From contig CAWFTP010000001.1 in the NCBI GenBank assembly GCA_963818885.1, positions 1 to 64,000 on the forward strand: a stretch of 64,000 nucleotides of DNA. The letters run 5' to 3'. Made by a program: the position numbers and the translations under genes. The notes under the pieces were generated by a model that was given only the letters and a program-made list of their open reading frames with translations, was not told the DNA's origin and did not search any database. Source of the stretch: DATFDN01 sp963818885. GTDB lineage: Bacteria; Pseudomonadota; Alphaproteobacteria; Acetobacterales; Acetobacteraceae. This document shows, one piece after another, positions 19,274-27,235 of the stretch; position 1 is the stretch's first letter, and every line of letters begins with the position of its first letter.

Positions 19274-19968
19274 CAGCCGGGTCCCGGCTTCAGCACGTAG
19301 CCGCGCCCGCGCACGGTCAGCAGGAAGCGCGGCTCGCGCGGGTCGGCCTCCAGCTTGCGCCTCAGCCGGGTCACCTGCACGTCGATCGCCCGCTCGCTCG
19401 ATTCGTCCGTGCCGAGCAGCGCCGCGATCTCCTCGCGCGACAGCACCTCATGCGGGCGATCCGCCAGCGCGGCGAGCAACGCCGCCTCGCCCGCCGTCAG
19501 CCGCACCGTGCCCTCGGCGCCGCGCAGCTCGGCCCGATCACGATGGAAGATCAGCTCGCCGATGCGGATCGGCCCGGCGGGCGTGGGCGCGGCGGGCGAG
19601 GCACGGCGGAGCATCGCGCGGATGCGCAGCACCAGCTCCAGCGGCTCGAAGGGCTTTGCCAGGTAGTCGTCCGCCCCCGCCTCGAACCCGGCGATCCGGT
19701 CCTCCGGCGCGGCGCGGGCGGTCAACAGCAGCACCGGCAGCGCCTTCGCCTCCTGACGGAGCTCATCGGTGAGGTCGAGCCCGCTTTCGCCCGGCATCAT
19801 CACGTCGAGCACCATCAGATCGGGCTCCAGGAAGCGCAGCCGCGCCCGCGCGTCGGCGGCGCTCTCCGCGGTCGTGACCCGAAACCCGTTCTCGCCGAGA
19901 TAGCGCGAGAGCAGCGTGCGCAGCCTTGCGTCGTCATCGACCACCAGGATGTGCGCGCCCTCGCCCAT
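19273..19968 (-). CDS. OmpR family response regulator
   Basis: 231 residues with an N-terminal receiver domain (acidic pocket DDD at 11–13, phospho-acceptor Asp55 in LMVLDVMMPG, Lys105 in LAKPFEP) and a C-terminal winged helix (AIDVQVTRLRRKLE, then VRGRGYVL). It is the partner of the kinase downstream. Start and stop overlap both neighbours (TAATG with the MarR gene), so the three genes are a coupled operon. Confidence 0.93.
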   Translation of the reverse strand: MGEGAHILVVDDDARLRTLLSRYLGENGFRVTTAESAADARARLRFLEPDLMVLDVMMPGESGLDLTDELRQEAKALPVLLLTARAAPEDRIAGFEAGADDYLAKPFEPLELVLRIRAMLRRASPAAPTPAGPIRIGELIFHRDRAELRGAEGTVRLTAGEAALLAALADRPHEVLSREEIAALLGTDESSERAIDVQVTRLRRKLEADPREPRFLLTVRGRGYVLKPGPG

Positions 19969-20525
19969 TATCCGCGGCGCTGCTCGGCGCCGTCCATATA
20001 GGCGCGCGCCGCCTCGTCCATGATGCCGCGCATGACCCGGCGGAACCCGTCCACCGCCCCCGCCCCGGCTTCGCGATAGGCGGCGACCAGTCGCTCGCGC
20101 TGGCGCTCGAACAGGCGCCGCTCCAGCGCTGCGCCCGCTTCGGTCAGGGTGAGCAGGCGCTGGCGCCGGTCGTCCATTCCGGGCGCCTGGGCGACGAGGC
20201 CGCGTTCGATGAGGGTCGAGAGCACCCGGGCGAGGCTCTGCTTGGTGATGCGCAGGATGGCGAGCAGGTCGGACACCGTGATGCCGGGATTGCGGCCGAT
20301 GTAGTGCAGGGCACGGTGGTGGGCGCGGCCGAGGCCCAATTCGTCGAGGATCACGTCGGCGGCGTTGGTGAAATCACGATAGGCGAAGAACAGCAGGTCC
20401 TGGGCGATGCGGATCTCGTCCTCGCGCAGGAACAGGAGGCCGGTGCCGGCCTGGGCCGACTTGGGGTCTGGGGGCATACTGGGGCGCGCTAGGGGCGCGG
20501 CGCGACCGTTCGGCATGGCTGGCAT
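19968..20525 (-). CDS. MarR family transcriptional regulator
   Basis: About 170–185 residues with a central winged HTH (GITVSDLLAILRITKQSLAR, then VLSTLIERGLV and a DDRRQRLLTLT wing). Starts at 20525, 20516 or 20477 are possible; the last (MPPDPKSAQAG) gives the most typical length. It is the first gene of the regulator–kinase operon and is divergent from ilvE, so the 92-bp gap is a candidate control region for both. Confidence 0.88.
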   Translation of the reverse strand: MPAMPNGRAAPLARPSMPPDPKSAQAGTGLLFLREDEIRIAQDLLFFAYRDFTNAADVILDELGLGRAHHRALHYIGRNPGITVSDLLAILRITKQSLARVLSTLIERGLVAQAPGMDDRRQRLLTLTEAGAALERRLFERQRERLVAAYREAGAGAVDGFRRVMRGIMDEAARAYMDGAEQRRG

Positions 20526-20617
20526 TCCTCGCGGTTGCGACAGGATTGTTGACGTATTTCGTGCATCATTCTATCGTGCCCGAGGTGAGAGCAACAATAT
20601 TGCGAGGAGTAGGGTCA

Positions 20618-21520
20618 ATGGCGCTGGTTCCTTTCGACGACCGGGACGGGTTCATCTGGTGGGACGGTGCCCTGGTCCCCTGGCGCGACGCTAAACTCCA
20701 CGTCCTGTCCCACGGCCTTCATTATGCCAGCGCCGTCTTCGAAGGCGAACGGGCGTATGCGGGCAATATTTTCCGCCTGCGCGACCATACCGCGCGCCTC
20801 ATCAACTCCGCCCACCTCCTCGGTTTCGAAATTCCCTTTACCGCCGAACAGATCGATGTCGCCTGCTACGAGACGCTGCGCGCCAACAAGCTGACGGACG
20901 CCTATGTCCGCCCGATCGCCTGGCGCGGCAGCGAGCAGCTCGCGGTCTCGGCCCAGCAGACCACGATCCATTTGGCCATCGCGACCTGGGAATGGCCGAG
21001 CTATTTCGGAGCCGAGCGCATGAAGGGGATTCGGCTCGGGATGGCGCAGTACAAGCGGCCCTCGCCGGAGACCGCGCCGACCGCGTCCAAGGCGACCGGG
21101 CTCTATATGATCGGCACGCTGTCAAAGCATAAGGCGGAGGCGGAGGGGTTCGACGACGCCCTGATGCTCGACTGGCGTGGCCAGATCGCCGAGGCGACGG
21201 GTGCGAACATCTTCTTCGTCATGGACGGCGACCTGCATACACCGACGCCCGATTGCTTCCTCGACGGGATCACGCGACGCAGCGTGATGTCGCTCGCCAA
21301 GAACCGCCAGCTCAAGGTGGTTGAGCGGGCGATCCAGCCGGAGGAGATGGCGAAGGCCTCCGAGGCTTTCCTCGCCGGCACCGCCGCCGAGGTCACGCCG
21401 ATCCGCCAGATCGACAAATACAATTTCACGCCCGGCCAGATCAGCGAGACGCTGATGAAGGATTTCGAGGCTTTGGTCCGCAAGTCGCCCGAGGAGGTTG
21501 CACGGGTCGTCGCGGCCTAG
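20618..21520 (+). CDS. ilvE: Branched-chain amino acid aminotransferase
   Basis: A 300-residue fold-type IV PLP aminotransferase that converts Val/Leu/Ile to their 2-oxo acids and back. It shows HVLSHGLHYASAVFEGERAY, the PLP lysine region TASKATGLYM, and the ARA/AEVTPIRQID C-terminal cofactor segment. ATG 20618 has a GAGGAG ribosome site at 20604–20609; the longer upstream frame is rejected. A candidate promoter (TTGACG near 20547) faces the gene in the divergent gap with the MarR gene. Confidence 0.93.
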   Translation: MALVPFDDRDGFIWWDGALVPWRDAKLHVLSHGLHYASAVFEGERAYAGNIFRLRDHTARLINSAHLLGFEIPFTAEQIDVACYETLRANKLTDAYVRPIAWRGSEQLAVSAQQTTIHLAIATWEWPSYFGAERMKGIRLGMAQYKRPSPETAPTASKATGLYMIGTLSKHKAEAEGFDDALMLDWRGQIAEATGANIFFVMDGDLHTPTPDCFLDGITRRSVMSLAKNRQLKVVERAIQPEEMAKASEAFLAGTAAEVTPIRQIDKYNFTPGQISETLMKDFEALVRKSPEEVARVVAA

Positions 21521-21546
21521 GGTCGCGGAACACGAATTCCGATTGC

Positions 21547-21593
21547 GGGCCGGATGGCACGCGCCATAAAAAACGCGCGGGCCATCCGGACCC
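21547..21593 (+). terminator. Stem-loop after ilvE
   Basis: Arms GGGCCGGATGGC (21547–21558) and GCCATCCGGACCC (21581–21593) pair, with a second inner GCGC/GCGC stem and an A-rich loop (CATAAAAAAC). It lies 27 bp after the ilvE stop. There is no T-run after the stem, so this may be a Rho-independent-like but weak terminator or an mRNA-stabilising hairpin. Confidence 0.5.
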
Positions 21594-21606
21594 GGAGATC
21601 GGAAGC

Positions 21607-22554
21607 ATGGGATCGCTGAAGCAGCACGCCAGAACGCTTCTGCGCCCTATCGTTACCGCATTGCGTCGACGCCGACGGCAATCGGCGCTGCGCCAGACCC
21701 GATCGACGATCAGTCGAGAGACACTTGTTGCCGGCCTCGACACGCTGCCGATCGCGCCCGGCGCCGTGGTTCTCGTGCATAGCTCGCTGAAGAGCATCGG
21801 CTTTGTCGAGGGCGGCGCGCAGACAGTGGTCGATGCCCTCGTCGCGAGCATAGTCGACAAGCGCGGCGGCACGCTCCTGCTGCCGACATTCTCGATCGAC
21901 GGCACGATGCACCAGACGCTCGCGTCCGGACGCGCATTTGATGCGCGCTCGACGCCGAGCAATCTCGGCGCTATTCCCGAGACCTTCCGTCGTCAGGCTG
22001 CGACCCGGCGCAGCCTGCATCCGAGCCATTCATTCGGCGCGATCGGCAGCCAGGCGGAGGACCTCGTCGGCGGGCACCATACCGCCGGCACCAATTTCGG
22101 CCGGGGCACACCGATGGGGCTCCTCATCGACCGGCCCGCTTATCTGCTCGGCCTCGGCAGCGACATCGGCCATGTCACCTTCACCCATGTCGTCGAGGAT
22201 GTGGAGCCGGATTTTCCGCTGCGCGTCTACGCCGAGCAGCCGTTCGAGGTGGACTGCATCGACGCCGCGGGCGTGACCCACCGCGTACGCTTGCCCGCGC
22301 ACGAGCCCGGGGAGATGCAGCGTCGGCGCATCGACCATCCCGACAACCGTTTCCTTCGTGACTTCTTCGCCAGCTGGTTCGAGACGCACGCAGGCCTCAC
22401 TTGGCATCGCGTCGGCGAAGCGCGCTGCTGGGTCGTACCCGCCGACCAGATGTACCGGGAGTTCGCGTCCCTGATGCGCCAGGGCATCACCATCTATGCA
22501 CGGCCGGAGGAGATCGCCGGTTTCGAGTCTCGTCTGGCCAAGGCGCCGGTATGA
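21607..22554 (+). CDS. AAC(3)-like N-acetyltransferase
   Basis: 315 residues of the aminoglycoside 3-N-acetyltransferase-like fold (acetyl-CoA-dependent amine acetylation). Visible signatures are VLVHSSLKSIGFVEGGAQTV (residues ~57–76), a SLHPSHSFGAIG segment near 138 with the family His, and LLGLGSDIGHVTFTH. Many chromosomal members sit in surface-polysaccharide loci and acetylate amino sugars rather than antibiotics; no resistance role should be assumed. The TGA overlaps the ATG of the next gene (ATGA, 22551–22554), so the two are coupled. Confidence 0.8.
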   Translation: MGSLKQHARTLLRPIVTALRRRRRQSALRQTRSTISRETLVAGLDTLPIAPGAVVLVHSSLKSIGFVEGGAQTVVDALVASIVDKRGGTLLLPTFSIDGTMHQTLASGRAFDARSTPSNLGAIPETFRRQAATRRSLHPSHSFGAIGSQAEDLVGGHHTAGTNFGRGTPMGLLIDRPAYLLGLGSDIGHVTFTHVVEDVEPDFPLRVYAEQPFEVDCIDAAGVTHRVRLPAHEPGEMQRRRIDHPDNRFLRDFFASWFETHAGLTWHRVGEARCWVVPADQMYREFASLMRQGITIYARPEEIAGFESRLAKAPV

Positions 22555-23756
22555 AAGCCGTCCTTCGGGCGATCGTACCGCGCATGCTCGCCGAGACGTA
22601 CCGCAGCCGCGCTATGATGCGCTCCCTGCCGCCGGCGGCGCTCACCGCGCTCGCCGAGGACAAGGAGGGGCTTCCGGCCGGGGACATGGGACCCGCCGCC
22701 GCGGTCGATGCCGCCGTCGCCTGGCTGTGCCGGGCGCAGGACCATTCGCGCACGCAGGATGGGGGCGTGGCACGCGACTTCAGCCTGATCGACGGCTGGT
22801 CCGCCTCCTATCCGGAGACCACCGGCTACATCATCCCCACACTGATCGCGGTTGCGCGCCGCGACAACCGGCCGGACCTGATGGAGCGGGCACGGCGGAT
22901 GCTCGACTGGCTGGTGTCGATCCAGCTTCCGGGGGGCGGCTTCCAGGGCGGGCGGATCGATCAGACACCCGTCGTGCCGGTGACGTTCAACACCGGCCAG
23001 ATCCTGCTCGGCCTCGCCGCCGGGGTCGAGGCGTTCGGCGCCAATGCTTACGGGCAGGCGATGCACGCGGCCGCCCGCTTCCTGCGTGACAGCCAGGATC
23101 CAGATGGCGCTTGGCGCAGCCATCCCACCCCGTTCGCCAAGCCTGGCGACAAGGCGTACGAGACCCACGTCTCCTGGGGCCTGTTCGAGGCGGCGCGCCT
23201 CGCCCCGGACGAGCGCTATGGCGAGGCGGGGCTGCGCCAGGTCCGCTGGGCGCTGACACGCCAACGCCCGAACGGCTGGTTCGCCGACAACTGTCTGGAG
23301 AACCCGGCCGCGCCGCTCACCCACACGATCGGCTACGTGCTGCGCGGCGTCATCGAGGCGTACCGCTTTCGCCCCGATGCGGACCTGCTCGCCGCCGCCC
23401 TGCGCACCGCGGACGCGCTCCGCCGGGTGCTCGGCCCCGACGGGCGCCTGCCGGGCCGGCTCGACGAGAACTGGCGCGGCGCGGTTGACTACGTGTGCCT
23501 GACCGGCACCGTCCAGATCGCCGCCTGCTGGATGCTGCTCGCAGAACTCGCCAACCATCCCGACCTGATCGAGCCCGCGCGGCGCGCCAACGCCTACGTC
23601 CGGCGCACCGTCAAGCGCGGTGCCGGCCCGGATATCGACGGCGGGGTCAAGGGCTCCTTCCCGGTTTCCGGCGAATACGGCCGTTTCGAGTACCTGAACT
23701 GGGCAGCCAAATTCTTCATCGATGCCAACGTGATGGAGCAGGCGCTGCCCGGGTAG
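22551..23756 (+). CDS. Alpha/alpha-toroid protein (prenyltransferase/glycosidase-like)
   Basis: 401 residues with repeating helical pairs and Gly-rich turns typical of (alpha/alpha)6 barrels: VAWLCRAQDHSRTQDGGVAR, then DWLVSIQLPGGGFQGG, RFLRDSQDPDGAWRS and ALTRQRPNGWFADN. These QxxDGxW-like turns occur in squalene-cyclase/prenyltransferase-type toroids and in some polysaccharide enzymes. No DxDD catalytic motif is visible. It is translationally coupled to the AAC(3)-like gene, so the pair probably modifies one glycan or related metabolite (inference). Confidence 0.7.
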   Translation: MKAVLRAIVPRMLAETYRSRAMMRSLPPAALTALAEDKEGLPAGDMGPAAAVDAAVAWLCRAQDHSRTQDGGVARDFSLIDGWSASYPETTGYIIPTLIAVARRDNRPDLMERARRMLDWLVSIQLPGGGFQGGRIDQTPVVPVTFNTGQILLGLAAGVEAFGANAYGQAMHAAARFLRDSQDPDGAWRSHPTPFAKPGDKAYETHVSWGLFEAARLAPDERYGEAGLRQVRWALTRQRPNGWFADNCLENPAAPLTHTIGYVLRGVIEAYRFRPDADLLAAALRTADALRRVLGPDGRLPGRLDENWRGAVDYVCLTGTVQIAACWMLLAELANHPDLIEPARRANAYVRRTVKRGAGPDIDGGVKGSFPVSGEYGRFEYLNWAAKFFIDANVMEQALPG

Positions 23757-24665
23757 TTACCGCGCCGCCCCCAGCACCCAGGCGAGCACGCCTTTCTGCG
23801 CGTGCAAGCGGTTCTCCGCCTCATCGAACACCACCGAGCGCGGGCCGTCGATCACCTCGGCGTCCACTTCCTCGCCGCGATGCGCCGGCAGGCAGTGCAT
23901 GAACACAGCGTCCGCCGCCGCCTTCGCCATCAGCGCCTCGGTTACCTTGTAGGGCGCCAGCAGGTTGTGGCGGTTCTCGGTGGGGTCGTCGGACATGCTG
24001 ACCCAGGCATCCGTCACCACACAGCGCGCGCCGGCGACCGCCTCCACGGGATCGTGGGTCAGCTCGATCGAGCCGCCCTGCGCGCGCGCCCAGGCGACCA
24101 GCTCAACGGGTGGCGAGAGTTCGGGCGGGGTAGCGAGACGCAAGGTGAAGCCGAAGCGCACCGCCGCCTCGATCCAGCTTCTCGCGACGTTGTTGCCGTC
24201 GCCGCACCAGGCAACGACCTGCCCGGCGATCGGGCCGCGATGCTCCTCGAAAGTCAGCACGTCCGCCATCAACTGGCAGGGATGCGATGTGTCGGTCAGC
24301 CCGTTGATCACCGGCACCGTCGCGTAGCTTGCCAGCTCGTGCAGCTTGGAGACGCGATCGGTGCGCATCATGATCGCATCGACATAACGCGACAGCACGC
24401 GTGCGGTATCCGCCGGCGTCTCGCCCCGGCCTGACTGCATGTCGCGCGCGCTCAGCACGATTACATCGCCGCCCAGCTGGCGCATCCCGACCTCGAAGCT
24501 CACCCGCGTACGCGTGCTTGGCTTCTCGAAGATCAGCGCCAGCGTCTTGCCGGCGAGCGGGCGGGAGGAGACGCCGCGCGCCGCCTTGAACCCCGCCGCA
24601 ACGTCCAGCATCTGGCGCAGGGTTCTGGTGTCGAAGTCACGCAGGTCGAGGAAGTGGCGCGGCAT
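23757..24665 (-). CDS. argF: Ornithine carbamoyltransferase
   Basis: 302 residues; makes citrulline from ornithine and carbamoyl phosphate in arginine synthesis. All family motifs are present: EKPSTRTRVSFE for carbamoyl phosphate, DTSHPCQ, and HCLPAHRGEEV with the catalytic Cys. ATG 24665 (MPRHFLDL) is the standard start; the frame is open further upstream only as a shadow of argD. It lies 44 bp downstream of argD in the same orientation. Confidence 0.95.
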   Translation of the reverse strand: MPRHFLDLRDFDTRTLRQMLDVAAGFKAARGVSSRPLAGKTLALIFEKPSTRTRVSFEVGMRQLGGDVIVLSARDMQSGRGETPADTARVLSRYVDAIMMRTDRVSKLHELASYATVPVINGLTDTSHPCQLMADVLTFEEHRGPIAGQVVAWCGDGNNVARSWIEAAVRFGFTLRLATPPELSPPVELVAWARAQGGSIELTHDPVEAVAGARCVVTDAWVSMSDDPTENRHNLLAPYKVTEALMAKAAADAVFMHCLPAHRGEEVDAEVIDGPRSVVFDEAENRLHAQKGVLAWVLGAAR

Positions 24666-24709
24666 CGCCGCGCCCTCCCCGGCGACGTCGCTCTTGCGGA
24701 GCGACGCGC

Positions 24710-25906
24710 TCACTTCGCCGCTGCCTTGGCCGCCGAGGGCTGGCAGCGCCGCGCCGCGCGATGAACCATGTCGAGCGCGGTGTCGACGTCGGCGTCGGTC
24801 AGCACCAGCGGCGGCGCGAGGCGCAGCACGTTGTCGCCCGCAGTGATCGCGAGCAGCCCTTCGGCGATGCAGGCGCCCTGCACCTCGCCCTGCGGGATAA
24901 CGCATTTCATCCCGAGCAGCAGGCCCATGCCGCGCACGTCCTCGAACACGGCGGGGAACTCGCGCGCGATCGCCTCCAGCCCGGCGCGCAGCTTCGCTCC
25001 CTTGCGGGCGACGCCGTCGAGGAAGCCAGGTGCCAGGATCACGTCGAGCGCCGCGTTGCCCGCCGCGCAGGCGAGCGGGTTGCCGCCGAACGTGCTGCCA
25101 TGCGTGCCGGGCACCATGTGCTTTGCCACCGCCTCGGTCGCCAGCACGGCGCCGAGCGGGAAGCCACCGGCGATGCCCTTCGCGACGCTCATGACATCCG
25201 GCGTGATGCCGGCCCACTCATGCGCGAACAGCTTGCCGGTGCGGCCCATCCCGGTCTGCACCTCGTCCATGCCGAGCAGCAGGCCGTACTCGTCGCAGGT
25301 GGCACGCAGCGCGCGCAGGAACTGTAGGTCGCCGGGGCGCACGCCGCCCTCGCCCTGCACCGGCTCGACCAGGATGCCAGCGGTCGCCCCGCCGATCGCA
25401 TTGCGCACCGCGTTCATGTTGTTGAACGGGACATGGTCGAACCCGTCGACCTCCGGGCCGAAGCCCGCGAGGTATTTGGGGTTTCCGGTCGCCGCGAGCG
25501 TCGCCAAGGTGCGGCCGTGGAAGGCGCCCTCGAAGCAGATGAGGCGGAAGCGCTCGGGCTTGCCGGTCTCAGCCATCGCCTTGCGCATCATCTTGATGAC
25601 GCCCTCATTCGCCTCGGCGCCCGAGTTGCAGAAGAAGACGCTGTCCGCGAACGTGTTCTCGACCAGCCGCGCCGCCAGCCGCTCGGCTTGCGGGATGCGG
25701 TACAGGTTGGAGACATGCATCACCTTGCTGGCCTGTTCGGCGATCGCCTCGGCGAGGTGCTTGTTGCCGTGGCCGAGCGAGGCGGTGGCGATGCCGGAGC
25801 CGAAATCGAGGAATCGTCGCCCGTCCACCGTCCACAGCCAGGCTCCCTCGCCCCGCTCGAAAGCGAGGTCGGCGCGGTTGTAGTTCGGCATCAAAGCGGA
25901 GATCAT
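24710..25906 (-). CDS. argD: Acetylornithine aminotransferase
   Basis: 398 residues, class III PLP aminotransferase, step 4 of arginine synthesis (often also succinyl-diaminopimelate transamination). It shows NSGAEANEGVIKMMRKA, EGAFHGRTLATLAATGNP, EPVQGEGGV, MDEVQTGMGRTGK and the PLP lysine in SVAKGIAGGFPLGA. ATG 25906 (MISALMPNYNRADL) is the normal start. It is the first gene of the argD–argF operon. Confidence 0.95.
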   Translation of the reverse strand: MISALMPNYNRADLAFERGEGAWLWTVDGRRFLDFGSGIATASLGHGNKHLAEAIAEQASKVMHVSNLYRIPQAERLAARLVENTFADSVFFCNSGAEANEGVIKMMRKAMAETGKPERFRLICFEGAFHGRTLATLAATGNPKYLAGFGPEVDGFDHVPFNNMNAVRNAIGGATAGILVEPVQGEGGVRPGDLQFLRALRATCDEYGLLLGMDEVQTGMGRTGKLFAHEWAGITPDVMSVAKGIAGGFPLGAVLATEAVAKHMVPGTHGSTFGGNPLACAAGNAALDVILAPGFLDGVARKGAKLRAGLEAIAREFPAVFEDVRGMGLLLGMKCVIPQGEVQGACIAEGLLAITAGDNVLRLAPPLVLTDADVDTALDMVHRAARRCQPSAAKAAAK

Positions 25907-26082
25907 TCGGTCCCTCGTGAGGTGTGTTTCCAACGGATCGCCGGCCCGCGAGGCGGGCCGGGTCCAGAGGAAGCGGAAATCATCCGCTACGATCGGGGCG
26001 GGTGTCAAACAAGCGCCACATCGCGGTTGACGGCGCGGCCATGGTTTACCATTGTCATGCACATGGGAAGCGAGACGATGAC

Positions 26083-26361
26083 ATGGCCGCCACTGCGCGC
26101 GTGACTGTTCTGATGTCCCCCGAGGAGAAGGCCGCCCTTGACGCCAAGGCGGCGCGGGCGGGTCCGGTTTCCGCGGGCGAGCTGGTCCGCCGGGCAGTGG
26201 CGGCGTACGACGAGGAAGAGGCAAGGGAAGCGGAAGAGCTTCGGACGCTGCTTCGCGTCTGGGCGCGCACGCATGAGACCACCATGCGCGAGCTGGATCA
26301 GGTCGAGCAGAAGCTCGACGAGACGCTGGATCAACTGCACCGCAAGCGCGCTCCGGCGTGA
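26083..26361 (+). CDS. Ribbon-helix-helix-like protein with C-terminal coiled coil
   Basis: 92 residues. The first half (ARVTVLMSPEEKAALDAKAA, then SAGELVRRAVAAY) fits an RHH/CopG-type DNA-binding fold; the second half is heptad-rich (ETTMRELDQVEQKLDETLDQL). A longer frame begins at 26041, but ATG 26083 starts exactly at the RHH strand. The stop overlaps the GTG of the next small gene (GTGA). It could be an antitoxin-like repressor, but the partner is not a recognised toxin. Confidence 0.6.
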   Translation: MAATARVTVLMSPEEKAALDAKAARAGPVSAGELVRRAVAAYDEEEAREAEELRTLLRVWARTHETTMRELDQVEQKLDETLDQLHRKRAPA

Positions 26362-26564
26362 GCCTCTATACCGAGGCGTTGTCTGCGCTCCGGTCGATCA
26401 TTTTGGTTGATGAGCGAGTACGAACCCTCGCCGGCAAGCTCGACAGCTTGGCCCTCGAGGTGCTCGACATCAAGGAACGGCTGGTGCGGCTGGAAACCAT
26501 CATCGAGGTGACCCGTCCCGATGGGGCGACCTTGCGCCTGGCTCCACGCTCGGATGACGAGTGA
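26358..26564 (+). CDS. Small coiled-coil protein, unrecognised
   Basis: 68 residues from a GTG that overlaps the preceding stop; its own TGA overlaps the GTG of recX. Heptads run through RVRTLAGKLDSLALEVLDIK and ERLVRLETIIEV. No catalytic motif or membrane segment is visible. The tight coupling between an RHH protein and RecX suggests a small complex with the upstream coiled coil (inference). Confidence 0.55.
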   Translation: MSLYTEALSALRSIILVDERVRTLAGKLDSLALEVLDIKERLVRLETIIEVTRPDGATLRLAPRSDDE

Positions 26565-27157
26565 CCGGGCGCAAGGTACGAGCCGCTCCGCCGTCCTCAC
26601 CGCCTGATGCGCGAGCCCTGCACGAAGCCGCGCTCGCCTATCTCGCCCGTTTTGCAGCGACACGAGCCGGGCTGCGGCGTGTGCTGGAGCATCGCGTCGC
26701 CCGTTGGGCGCGCGCGGCCGAAGCCGCGCACGGTGCCGACCATGCTGCTGAGGGCGCACGTGCTGCGCGCGCGGCGATCGAGTCCGTTGTCGCGCGCCTC
26801 GCCGAGGCCGGTGCGGTCGATGATGCCGCCTTCGCCGCCGTCCGCGCCCGCCGCCTGACGCGCGCCGGCAAGTCGCGGATCGCCGCCGCGGCGCATCTCG
26901 CGGCGAAGGGCGTGGACGCGGCGACCGCGGCGGCGGCGCTCGGCACCGATCCCGAGGCGGAGCTCGCCGCCGCCCTCACCCTCGCCGCGCGCCGGCGTAT
27001 CGGCCCTTTCCGGACGGGCGCGCCGCCCGACGCAACGGGACGGCTGCGCGAGCTCGGCGTGCTGGCACGTGCCGGCTTTCCGCGCGACGTTGCCGAGCGA
27101 GCGTTGCGGCTCGATTCGGCAGAGGCGAACGCGCTGGTCGCGGCACTGCGCCGGTAA
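26561..27157 (+). CDS. recX: RecX-like regulatory protein
   Basis: 198 residues, Ala/Arg-rich, with the three-helix RecX repeats: ALAYLARFAATRAGLRRVLE, then GAVDDAAFAAVRARRLTRAG and ELGVLARAGFPRDVAERAL. RecX caps or inhibits RecA filaments. No recA is adjacent. The GTG start overlaps the previous stop. The N-terminal 20 residues are Pro-rich and not conserved-looking. Sequence similarity is low-complexity, so the call is good but not certain. Confidence 0.7.
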   Translation: MTGRKVRAAPPSSPPDARALHEAALAYLARFAATRAGLRRVLEHRVARWARAAEAAHGADHAAEGARAARAAIESVVARLAEAGAVDDAAFAAVRARRLTRAGKSRIAAAAHLAAKGVDAATAAAALGTDPEAELAAALTLAARRRIGPFRTGAPPDATGRLRELGVLARAGFPRDVAERALRLDSAEANALVAALRR

Positions 27158-27235
27158 CGGAGATGTTTGCGCATCGCCGATTGTTCCGCCGTTCGTCAGA
27201 CTACAATCCTGGCCGCATCTGGTGCGGAGACGACG

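Noticed and set aside
21607..22554. Aminoglycoside resistance gene
   Set aside because: The AAC(3) fold is present, but chromosomal homologues often act on sugars, and there is no mobile or resistance context.
23757..25217. Long N-terminal extension of ArgF (486 codons)
   Set aside because: The extra part is the wrong-frame reading of argD; the family start is ATG 24665.
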